From Pseudomonadota bacterium (GTDB lineage Bacteria; Pseudomonadota; Gammaproteobacteria; Burkholderiales; SG8-39), in contig JAKAIH010000073.1 of NCBI GenBank assembly GCA_021825225.1, positions 1 through 9,198 on the forward strand: a DNA stretch of 9,198 nt, given 5' to 3'. The position numbers were made by a program, and so were the translations under genes. Numbering within the stretch: the stretch's first letter is position 1; every line of letters begins with the position of its first letter. Shown piece after piece: positions 1 through 5,694 of the stretch. The notes beneath the pieces are model-generated. The model saw nothing but the letters and a program-made list of their open reading frames with translations. It did not search any database and was not told the origin of the DNA.

Positions 1-2
1 TG

Positions 3-95
3 GGCGAACACACTGCCGCTGTGCTGCGTGAGTTGCTCGGATCAAGCAGCGCGGAAATCGACGCGCTGCGTGCCGCGGGCGCCTTCGGCGCCTAA
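3..95 (+). CDS. Probable class III (CaiB/BaiF) CoA-transferase, C-terminal end only
   Basis: The reading frame is open from the left edge and ends at TAA 93-95, giving 30 visible residues. The tail has the pattern GEHTAAVLRELLG, then SAEIDALRAAGAFGA. This resembles the usual C-terminus of CaiB/BaiF-type CoA-transferases, in which a G-E/H-T turn is followed by a leucine-rich helix and an 'I..LR..G' ending. These enzymes move CoA between organic acids in the cytoplasm. No catalytic residue lies in the visible part, so the family call rests on the tail alone and the substrate cannot be named. A strong hairpin starts 12 bases after the stop, consistent with the end of a transcript. Confidence 0.6.
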   Translation, partial: GEHTAAVLRELLGSSSAEIDALRAAGAFGA

Positions 96-107
96 CCGGG
101 TGTTGAA

Positions 108-128
108 AAAGGGGGCGACGCCCCCTTT
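108..128 (+). terminator. Hairpin terminator after the CoA-transferase
   Basis: A perfect 9-bp stem (AAAGGGGGC / GCCCCCTTT) closes a 3-nt GAC loop, 12 bases after the stop at 95. The A-tract on the 5' arm and T-tract on the 3' arm are typical of a compact Rho-independent terminator. The T-run is only three bases and lies within the stem, so termination may be partial. Confidence 0.6.
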
Positions 129-141
129 GGATTCCCCAAGT

Positions 142-226
142 CAGGGCTATTGAAAAACGCTTCCCTCTGAGAGGGCGCCATGATGACGTGCACTTTCGTG
201 TCAGGGAAGCGCTTTTCAACAGCCTG
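142..226. repeat. MITE-like fold-back element with imperfect ~26-bp terminal inverted repeats
   Basis: The left end begins CAGGGCTATTGAAAAACG and continues through CTTCCCTCTGA (142-170). The right end, read on the - strand from 226, begins CAGGCTGTTGAAAAGCG and continues through CTTCCCTGA (to 201). The arms match apart from a few substitutions and small indels and enclose about 30 bases. There is no open reading frame and no clear target-site duplication. It lies between the end of the CoA-transferase (+) and the end of the cytochrome (-), so the folded transcript could end transcription from either side; each 3' arm is T-rich. Inside the left arm a smaller hairpin, CCCTC-TGA-GAGGG (163-175), would compete with the long stem. 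It could be a non-autonomous insertion or a REP-like palindrome. Confidence 0.5.
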
Positions 227-273
227 CTAACGCTCCCACCAGTCCCGGCCGGCCCTCGCCCCGGGACGGGCGC

Positions 274-657
274 CTAATTGTCCTTCGCGCCTTCGTTCAC
301 CCAGACCTTGAGAATCTCGATGTCCTTGTCCGGGAGTTTCTCCCGGCCATGCGGCATCCGCAGCGAAGCATGCGCGCGCCCTTCCACCAGCATGTTGAGC
401 GTGCTGGACAAGGCGTCTCCCGGCTTGATCAGTTGCCCGAACTTGCCGCCCTTCATCAGCGCCTGGTAGCTCGTGACATCCAGTCCGCTCGCTGTGAAAC
501 CTTCCTTGCCGGGCGCATGGCATTCGGAACAGTTCTTCGCCAATATCGGTTGCACATCCTTGCTGTAACTCACGCCCGAGGGCGAACATCCGGCCGCGGC
601 AAGCACCGCCACCGCAGCGATCGAGCATCTCGACAGCGCCTTTAACCCGGCATTCAT
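274..657 (-). CDS. Small mono-heme c-type cytochrome lipoprotein
   Basis: This 127-residue protein is predicted to be exported and lipid-anchored. Residues 1-23 form a signal peptide with a hydrophobic core ending AVLAAAG, and Cys24 is the probable lipidated residue (lipobox AAGC). A single heme-binding motif, CSECH, lies at 43-47 in the context DVQPILAKNCSECH. Met101 in 'RMPHG' is the likely second heme ligand. This layout matches the short cytochrome c domain often attached to periplasmic oxidoreductases. The start was chosen at 657 because AAGGAGGT (663-670) sits 5 bases upstream; an in-frame TTG at 714 would overlap the promoter and spoil the signal peptide. It follows the SDR gene by 57 bases on the same strand but has its own promoter. 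It probably carries electrons in the periplasm; the partner is unknown. Confidence 0.85.
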   Translation of the reverse strand: MNAGLKALSRCSIAAVAVLAAAGCSPSGVSYSKDVQPILAKNCSECHAPGKEGFTASGLDVTSYQALMKGGKFGQLIKPGDALSSTLNMLVEGRAHASLRMPHGREKLPDKDIEILKVWVNEGAKDN

Positions 658-685
658 GACTGACCTCCTTGTTTCTGACTGTCCG

Positions 686-714
686 AATCTACCGCAGAGA
701 AAGCCATATGGCAA
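686..714 (-). promoter_or_regulatory. Sigma70-type promoter of the cytochrome lipoprotein gene
   Basis: On the - strand, TTGCCA (709-714) is a -35 box matching the consensus at five of six bases. A 17-base spacer separates it from TAGATT (686-691), a -10 box matching four of six. Transcription would start near 679, about 22 bases before the ATG, with the strong ribosome binding site AAGGAGGT in between. The -35 box directly abuts the SDR stop codon, so the cytochrome can be expressed independently of the SDR gene. Confidence 0.5.
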
Positions 715-1554
715 TCAGCCTTCAATGCCGAAAGCGCGCTTCATGCCGCGCAGGCCTTCCTGGTGCTGGCTCCATAAGCGCCCGCCGATCACGCCGCCGT
801 CGACGACCAGATCGTGCCCGTTGACAAAGCTCGAGTCGTCGCTGGCCAGGAACACCGCCGCCAGGGCGATGTCGTCGGTGATCCCTGCGCGCGGGATCGG
901 CTGCATTTTGGCGAGGCCGGCCTTGACCGCTTCCGCCGTCAGCTCCGCTTTTTCCGTGTTCAGGCCCAGCGCCTTGCCGAATATGCCGGTGGCAATGCCG
1001 CCCGGGGAAATCGAATTTACCCGCACGCACGCCTCGCCCAGTTGCATCGCGACGCAGCGCGTCAGCTGCACCACCGCCGCCTTGGCCGCCGAATAGATCA
1101 TGGACGAGGACAGGCCGGCGCGATGCGCCGCCACCGAACCGTTGTTGATGATGCTGCCCGAGCGCTGCCGCTGCATCACCGGCGCCACATGTTTCATGCC
1201 CAGCATCACCGAGCGCAGCAGCACCGCCATCGCCGCATCGAAACCCTCGACCGGGATGGTTTCGATGCCGCCCACCGGCGCCGGCCCGCCGGCGTTGTTG
1301 AACAGGCAGTCGATGCGCCCGTGCTTGCGCAAGGCGAATTCGATCAATGCCTGCATCTGCGCTTCCACCGTGACGTCGGTTTGCACGAAATCGCAGCCGG
1401 CGCCTATGGATTTCGCCACCGCCCGGCCCTCGGCCTCGCGCCGCCCTGCAATCACCAGCTTCGCGCCCTCGGCGGCAAAGATCTCCGCCGTGCGCTTGCC
1501 GATACCGCTGGTGGCACCGGTAATGATGCACACCTTGTCCTTCAACCTCGCCAT
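715..1554 (-). CDS. Short-chain dehydrogenase/reductase (SDR, classical type)
   Basis: This 279-residue cytoplasmic NAD(P)H-dependent oxidoreductase has the classical SDR motifs. The Rossmann nucleotide-binding motif TGATSGIG is at 12-19, NNAG at 86-89, the catalytic Ser140 in 'NGS', Tyr154 and Lys158 in YSAAK, and the 'SPGG' turn at 183-186. Arg38-Arg39 after the second strand favours NADP(H), while Asp60 is the usual adenine-contact position. The length is slightly above the ~250-residue norm because of a C-terminal tail from about 256 to 279. The start at 1554 is supported by GGGAGG a few bases upstream. The substrate cannot be told from sequence. The CoA-transferase and cytochrome nearby hint at acyl or alcohol metabolism, but they need not belong to one pathway. 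Confidence 0.9.
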   Translation of the reverse strand: MARLKDKVCIITGATSGIGKRTAEIFAAEGAKLVIAGRREAEGRAVAKSIGAGCDFVQTDVTVEAQMQALIEFALRKHGRIDCLFNNAGGPAPVGGIETIPVEGFDAAMAVLLRSVMLGMKHVAPVMQRQRSGSIINNGSVAAHRAGLSSSMIYSAAKAAVVQLTRCVAMQLGEACVRVNSISPGGIATGIFGKALGLNTEKAELTAEAVKAGLAKMQPIPRAGITDDIALAAVFLASDDSSFVNGHDLVVDGGVIGGRLWSQHQEGLRGMKRAFGIEG

Positions 1555-1852
1555 CCTGCCTCCCTATGGGCGCCAGCGCATCGCGATCGCAATTGCGCGA
1601 AGCATTCTACCTTATACGCAATGTCACCCTATTTCGCAGTCGGCAGCGAGGTTCGAAGCGGCGTACACCGCTTTCGGCGATAAAGGCGATCCCGGTGCAG
1701 GTACGGCGAGCGCGCGCAAGGCCGATGACGAAAAATACGCGCGGGGCTTTTCCGTCTGCTGCGGTCAGGGGGTGGAAAAAATCGGGGAAATCCCCAGCGC
1801 GGGCGCAATCGTGCGGCGCCTGGTGCGGTGCGATCTTCGCGCCTGGCGGGCC
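1555..1852. other. 298-bp intergenic region between cyclase end and SDR start
   Basis: I see no convincing gene here. Near the SDR gene, the - strand holds a -10-like TAGAAT (1604-1609), but no good -35 box lies 16-18 bases upstream of it. Two short imperfect dyads lie at 1654-1676 (AAGCGG / CCGCTT) and 1727-1756 (GACGAAAA / TTTTCCGTC with a mismatch). A short terminator-like hairpin for the cyclase transcript lies at 1776-1795. Confidence 0.4.
1776..1795 (-). terminator. Possible weak terminator of the cyclase operon
   Basis: On the - strand, GGGG-ATTT-CCCC forms a 4-bp GC stem followed by GATTTTTT, about 57 bases after the cyclase stop. The T-run of six is good but the stem is short, so this call is tentative. 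Confidence 0.35.
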
Positions 1853-4171
1853 TTACTTGCTTTCCATCACCCAGACGCCGTTCCAGTCCTCGCCGGGGGG
1901 GTGCTCGGCGAGATGGCGGCAGCGTTCGACATAAAGCTTGGCGGCCTTGTCCGCGGGGTTGATCGCCATGACTTCGGAAAACTGCTTCACCGCATCGTCC
2001 CACTTGCCCTGGCGGTATTTGACCAGCCCGTCGCGGAAGTAACCGAGCGCATCGATCAGGCGCGGATAGGTCTCTTCGCTGTGGTAATCGAGGATTTCGT
2101 GGATCGCCACGGGCTTGGTCTTGCCCTTGACCACCACCAGGTCGAGCTCGCGCGTGCGGTAGGTGCCGCGCAGCTTGGCGTAGGTAAACTCGCTCACGAG
2201 GATATGGCTGCCGTACTGCTTGCACGCCGACTCCAGGCGCGAGGCGAGATTCACGCCGTCGCCGATGATGGTGTAATCCATGCGTTTCTTCGAACCGATG
2301 TTGCCCGACACCACCATGTCGGTATTGAGCCCGATGCCCATGTCGACGGGCATCTTGCCCTCGGCGACGCGCTGCACGTTCCACGCCTTGAGTTCGCGCA
2401 GCATCGCGATCGCGGCGCGCACCGCGCGGTCGGCATCGTCCTCGTGCGCGACCGGGATGCCGAAGGCGGCCATGATGGCGTCGCCGATGAACTTGTCGAG
2501 CATGCCCGCTTCGTGCTGAATGCAGTCGACCATCAGGGTGAAGTATTCGTTGAGCAGTGCCACCGTGCCCTGCGCGCCCAGCTGCTCGGTGATCGTGGTG
2601 AAGCCGCGGATATCCGAGAACAGCACCGTCGCCGGTACGCTCTGGCCGCCGAGCAGTTCCGCCCCGCTCGCCACCAGGCGGTCGGCGATACCCGGGTCCA
2701 TATAGCGCGACATGGTCGATTTCATGCGCTTCTCGCTGCTGATATCCTCGATCAGCAGCATCGAGCCGAGATGCTTTTTCTCCATGCTGAACAGCGGCAG
2801 GATGGTGACGTTGGCCGAAACCCGCTCGCCCTCGACCGCAAGCTCCGCATCCATCAGCATGTCGGCGGCGCCGGTTTCGTTGACGTGCTTGAGCCGTTCC
2901 AGGATCCAGGCATTGTCGCCGCCGAAGAACTCGGCCACCGGCCGCTGCAGGATCTTCTCCGGCCGCACTTTCAGTATCTTCAGGCCGGCGGCGTTGCAGG
3001 TGGCGATCTTGCCGCTGTCGTCCAGCGTGAGGACCGCGTTCGACATCGACTCCAGCATCGCCTCGTTGTAGTTCTTCATGTTGTGCACGTCGGCAAACAG
3101 CTTGGCGTTTTCCAACGCGATCGAAATCTGCGCGGTGAAGGCGCGCAGCCGCGATTCGTCCTCGTTGGTGAACGGCCCGCCGTGCTTGTTCAGCACCTGG
3201 GTGACGCCGATGGTCTTGCCGTGCTTGTTGACGATCGGCACGCACAGGATCGAACGCGTGAAAAAGCCGGTCTTCTTGTCGAATGCAGGATTGAAACGCA
3301 GGTCGGCATAGGCGTAGGGAATATTGATCGCCTTGCTCGTGGTGAATACCGCGCCGGCGATGCCGAGGTGATTGGGCAGACGGATCTGCACCGATTCCAG
3401 GCCCTGGCCGACCTCCGACCACAGTTCATTGGTCTTTTCGTCGTTGAGGAACAGGGTCGAGCGCTCGGCGTTGAGCATGCGCGTCGCCTCGCCCATCACT
3501 TTTTGCAGCAGCGAGCCGAGCTTGATGTCGGCGGTCACCTCCGACACCACATCGACGAACTCCATCTCCTGCTGGCGCACCGCCTTCATGCGCTCGATGA
3601 ATACCGCGCTCTGCAGCGCCAGCGTGCCCTGGGTGGTCATCGCCTCGAGCACGGCGAGATCGCGCTTGGTGAAGTCGCCTTTCTTCTTGTTCAGGGTCTG
3701 CGCCACGCCGATGATTTCGCCCTTAACCGTGCGGATCGGGGTGCACAGGATATTGCGCGTGACGAAACCGGTCTGCTCGTCGATGGAGCGGTTGAAGTGC
3801 GGGTCCGAATACGCATCGCGGATCAGGACCGATTCGCCCGAAGTGAAGACGTAGCCGGCAATACCGCTCGTATTCAGAATGCGGATCTCGTGCTTGATGT
3901 TGCCCTGGGCCACGCGCGAATACAGCTCGTTGGTCTCCGCATCGTTGAGGAACAGCGTCCCGCGCTCGGCCCCCAGTTCCGCGGTGGTCATCTCGACCAG
4001 GGTGCGCAGCACGTCGTCGAGCGTGTCGTACGCCGCCATCCTGCGCGAGACTTCGAGCAGGAGCTCGACCAGTTTCAGGCGCCCGTGCACCGCGGGGGCG
4101 GCGCCTTTCTTGGCGGGCTTGCGCGGACCGCGCAGGCGCGTGATTTCGGCTGTCGGTTTGCGTTGTTCCAT
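1853..4171 (-). CDS. Class III adenylate cyclase with GAF-GAF-PAS-cyclase-TPR architecture
   Basis: This 772-residue soluble protein is predicted to make cAMP from ATP. No membrane segment is visible. The order is a basic N-terminus (1-30), GAF1 (~48-190), GAF2 (~218-360), PAS (~368-480), class III cyclase catalytic domain (~505-690), then a TPR-like C-terminal pair of helices (~705-755). The cyclase domain keeps the metal-binding Asp520 (LFSDIRGFT) and Asp564 (FIGDA), and adenine-selecting Lys560 (LDKFIGD). It also keeps Thr634 (MDYTIIGD), typical of class IIIb enzymes, and the transition-state residues Asn641 and Arg645 (VNLASR), so it should be active and ATP-specific. GAF2 has the full NKFDE signature (Asn328, Lys329, Phe334, Asp338, Glu339); GAF1 keeps N-K-F-D but has Leu172 in place of Glu. 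The same domain order is known from Anabaena CyaB1/CyaB2, whose GAF domains bind cAMP. The gene starts 5 bases after the stop of the coiled-coil gene, with only a poor ribosome binding site, so translational coupling is likely. Confidence 0.9.
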   Translation of the reverse strand: MEQRKPTAEITRLRGPRKPAKKGAAPAVHGRLKLVELLLEVSRRMAAYDTLDDVLRTLVEMTTAELGAERGTLFLNDAETNELYSRVAQGNIKHEIRILNTSGIAGYVFTSGESVLIRDAYSDPHFNRSIDEQTGFVTRNILCTPIRTVKGEIIGVAQTLNKKKGDFTKRDLAVLEAMTTQGTLALQSAVFIERMKAVRQQEMEFVDVVSEVTADIKLGSLLQKVMGEATRMLNAERSTLFLNDEKTNELWSEVGQGLESVQIRLPNHLGIAGAVFTTSKAINIPYAYADLRFNPAFDKKTGFFTRSILCVPIVNKHGKTIGVTQVLNKHGGPFTNEDESRLRAFTAQISIALENAKLFADVHNMKNYNEAMLESMSNAVLTLDDSGKIATCNAAGLKILKVRPEKILQRPVAEFFGGDNAWILERLKHVNETGAADMLMDAELAVEGERVSANVTILPLFSMEKKHLGSMLLIEDISSEKRMKSTMSRYMDPGIADRLVASGAELLGGQSVPATVLFSDIRGFTTITEQLGAQGTVALLNEYFTLMVDCIQHEAGMLDKFIGDAIMAAFGIPVAHEDDADRAVRAAIAMLRELKAWNVQRVAEGKMPVDMGIGLNTDMVVSGNIGSKKRMDYTIIGDGVNLASRLESACKQYGSHILVSEFTYAKLRGTYRTRELDLVVVKGKTKPVAIHEILDYHSEETYPRLIDALGYFRDGLVKYRQGKWDDAVKQFSEVMAINPADKAAKLYVERCRHLAEHPPGEDWNGVWVMESK

Positions 4172-4176
4172 GGCCC

Positions 4177-4728
4177 CTACTTTGGGTTCTTGCCGGGCGC
4201 TGCCTGCAGCTGTTCGCGCAGCGCGCGCACCGTCGCCTGCAACTGCACCAGCTCGGCGTGATCCTGCGCGCGCGCCGCCGCGATATCGGCCTGCTTCGAG
4301 AAGTTAGCCTGCTCCAGCGCCTCGCGCAGCGACGCGGCGGTGGCGCGCAGCTGCGCAATTTCGTCCTGCGCCGCGATGATCGCCTGGCGCACCGCCGTTT
4401 CTTCCCCGAGGCGCGCCGCCTCGAGCGCGTCGCGCAGCGCCGCCATGCCCGCCCTGAGCTGCTTGATCTCGTCCAGATTCGCCGCCTGCGCCAGCCGCGC
4501 CGCCTCGTCGCGCCTGAGCGGCCATTCCTGCAGCTCGTCGCGCAGCGCGGCTATGGTGGCCTTGAGCTGCCCGATCTCTGCATTCGCGCCCGACAGGGCC
4601 TGCCGCACCGCCTCTTCGGTATCGCGGCGCGCGCGCTCCAGCTCCTCGCGCAGCGCGAATACCGTCCTTTTCAGGTCGCGGATCGCGGCCAGGCCTGGCT
4701 CTTCGGTTTCCGTTTCGGCAGCCATCAT
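4177..4728 (-). CDS. Coiled-coil protein made of 36-residue repeats, cyclase operon partner
   Basis: I do not recognise this 183-residue protein as a named family. After a short acidic N-terminus (1-15) it consists of four complete 36-residue repeats (16-51, 52-87, 88-123, 124-159) and a partial fifth (160-183). The consensus is roughly IxQLrAtxAALReaLE, followed by an Ala/Glu/Arg/Gln-rich second half. The sequence is almost wholly helical, with no signal peptide, membrane segment or cysteine; a Trp-Pro in repeat 2 is the only obvious break. It is probably a long cytoplasmic coiled coil used for oligomerisation or scaffolding. It is the first gene of the cyclase operon (5-base gap), which suggests it assembles or localises the cyclase; that is inference. 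Two adjacent ATG codons (4728, 4725) could start it, and neither has a clear Shine-Dalgarno. The low-complexity helical composition could also produce a spurious frame, but the strict periodicity argues for a real gene. Confidence 0.8.
   Translation of the reverse strand: MMAAETETEEPGLAAIRDLKRTVFALREELERARRDTEEAVRQALSGANAEIGQLKATIAALRDELQEWPLRRDEAARLAQAANLDEIKQLRAGMAALRDALEAARLGEETAVRQAIIAAQDEIAQLRATAASLREALEQANFSKQADIAAARAQDHAELVQLQATVRALREQLQAAPGKNPK
4180..4683 (-). repeat. 108-bp (36-codon) internal repeat, 4.7 copies
   Basis: The coiled-coil gene divides into in-frame units at 4683-4576, 4575-4468, 4467-4360, 4359-4252 and a partial 4251-4180. Each complete unit encodes exactly 36 residues and opens with I/L-x-D/Q-L-[KRQ]-x-x-x-x-[AS]-L-R. 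Codon choice differs between units, so the duplications look old and are kept at protein level. Confidence 0.85.
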
Positions 4729-4766
4729 GATTATTTAAATGTCGCGGCGCGGATCGGGGAATCGCG

Positions 4767-4772
4767 ATTGTA
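4767..4772 (-). promoter_or_regulatory. Possible -10 box upstream of the coiled-coil/cyclase operon
   Basis: TACAAT on the - strand matches the sigma70 -10 consensus at five of six bases and would give a leader of about 30 bases before the ATG at 4728. No recognisable -35 box lies at the right spacing. An AT-rich palindrome, ATTTAAAT (4733-4740), lies in the leader just before the start codon. Confidence 0.3.
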
Positions 4773-4805
4773 CATGGTCTGGGCCGCGAACCGCCGCCCG
4801 GCGGC

Positions 4806-5432
4806 TCAGCCCTCGAGCACGCCGCCGCCCAATTTCAGGCGCGGCATTTCGAAACGGTCGGTGATGCGGGTATAGCCGCCCCTGCCCGCCAGGCGGCCGA
4901 TCGGATTGATCCTGCCGACGTCGACGTGAAACCGTTCGTCGACGATGCCCTCGTGGTAGTGGAAATACAGCACCTCGCCGATTACCAGGTGATAGGGCCC
5001 GCGGCCGATATCAAGCATCTGCAGCAGTCGGCACTCGAAAGCAACCGGTGCCTCGGCGATGCGCGGCGGACGCACTTTCTTCGACGCCAGCGCGGTAAAG
5101 CCCGCCTGCTCGATCTCGTTCACGCCGCGCGGGTAGTCGATCGCGCACACGTTCATTTTCTCCTTGATCGCGTCGCTGACGATGTGCACGACGAATTCCG
5201 GAATCTCGCGGATGTTCGCAACGGTATCCTTGGCACTGCCGTCCTTGTCGCCGGCCGAAAACATCAACATCGCCGGATCGGAGCCGATCGCATTGAAGAA
5301 ACTGAACGGCGCGGCATTCGGCCCCCGGCTGCCGAGGGTGGTCACCAGCGCGATCGGCCGCGGGGTCACGCTGCCAATCAGCAGCTTGTACTGCGTTTGG
5401 GCATCGAGCACGGCGGCGTCGAATTCGGTCAT
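4806..5432 (-). CDS. Flavin reductase-like FMN-binding protein
   Basis: This 208-residue protein belongs to the flavin reductase-like (DIM6/NTAB, split-barrel FMN-binding) family. The characteristic N-terminal block runs from about 20 to 60: IGSVTPRPIALVTT, then NAAPFSFFNAIGSDPAMLMFS, which forms the FMN pocket. A later block, DIGRGPYHLVIGEVLYFHYH at 141-160, is also typical. Members bind FMN and either reduce free flavin with NAD(P)H for a partner monooxygenase or act as flavin-dependent oxidoreductases. No monooxygenase gene is in view, so the partner is unknown. The start at 5432 is fixed by AAAGGA (5438-5443), 5 bases upstream, and by the family's usual N-terminus. The longer open frame reaching 5798 is non-coding upstream sequence. 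It diverges from the D-lactate dehydrogenase-like gene. Confidence 0.88.
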   Translation of the reverse strand: MTEFDAAVLDAQTQYKLLIGSVTPRPIALVTTLGSRGPNAAPFSFFNAIGSDPAMLMFSAGDKDGSAKDTVANIREIPEFVVHIVSDAIKEKMNVCAIDYPRGVNEIEQAGFTALASKKVRPPRIAEAPVAFECRLLQMLDIGRGPYHLVIGEVLYFHYHEGIVDERFHVDVGRINPIGRLAGRGGYTRITDRFEMPRLKLGGGVLEG

Positions 5433-5502
5433 GTCGTTCCTTTGCAAGGTGAATTGGAAATGATGGTGGCGGCGGGCAGCGTCGCCGCGGCGCTCGACGG
5501 CG

Positions 5503-5531
5503 AATCTACCGCGATCCCGATCAAGAGGCAA
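5503..5531 (-). promoter_or_regulatory. Probable promoter of the flavin reductase-like gene
   Basis: On the - strand, TTGCCT (5526-5531) and TAGATT (5503-5508) are separated by 17 bases; each matches four of six consensus positions. Transcription would begin near 5497, leaving a leader of about 65 bases. The -10 region shares the 12-mer GCGGTAGATTCG with the cytochrome promoter at 684-695. Confidence 0.4.
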
Positions 5532-5610
5532 CGACCGGCCGCGCCTGACTTCGCCAGGATCATTCGGGCGCGGGAACGGCACGCCTCGCGGGGGACGGGG
5601 TCCGGCACCG

Positions 5611-5628
5611 GAGCCGGCCACCCGGCTC
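5611..5628. promoter_or_regulatory. Perfect 7-bp dyad next to the divergent promoters, possible operator
   Basis: GAGCCGG (5611-5617) and CCGGCTC (5622-5628) form a perfect inverted repeat around 4 bases, ending 7 bases before the -35 box of the + strand promoter. It lies between the two divergent promoters, a usual place for a regulator site. It could also be an incidental GC-rich hairpin. Confidence 0.3.
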
Positions 5629-5635
5629 AATTGCT

Positions 5636-5665
5636 TTGCCCGCGCGCCCCGACTGCTCCTATAAT
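5636..5665 (+). promoter_or_regulatory. Sigma70-type promoter of the D-lactate dehydrogenase-like gene
   Basis: A perfect TATAAT (5660-5665) is preceded, 18 bases upstream, by TTGCCC (5636-5641), four of six to the -35 consensus. Transcription would start near 5672, giving a leader of about 23 bases before the ATG at 5695. It is the best -10 box in the window. Confidence 0.6.
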
Positions 5666-5694
5666 TGCGCATTCCATCACCGACGGGCGTCCCC

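Noticed and set aside
658..714. TTG start at 714 for the cytochrome, adding 19 residues
   Set aside because: It would overlap the promoter and put extra residues before a good signal peptide, while ATG 657 has an ideal AAGGAGGT.
1100..4261. Very long + strand open frame (1053 codons) across the cyclase and SDR genes
   Set aside because: It is antisense to strongly supported genes. Its composition (runs of His, Arg, Ala, Asp) is the usual shadow of GC-rich codon bias, with no recognisable domain and no ribosome binding site considered convincing.
4258..4875. + strand frames across the coiled-coil gene
   Set aside because: They are antisense frames mirroring the repeat. The - strand frame has regular 36-residue units and operon spacing with the cyclase.
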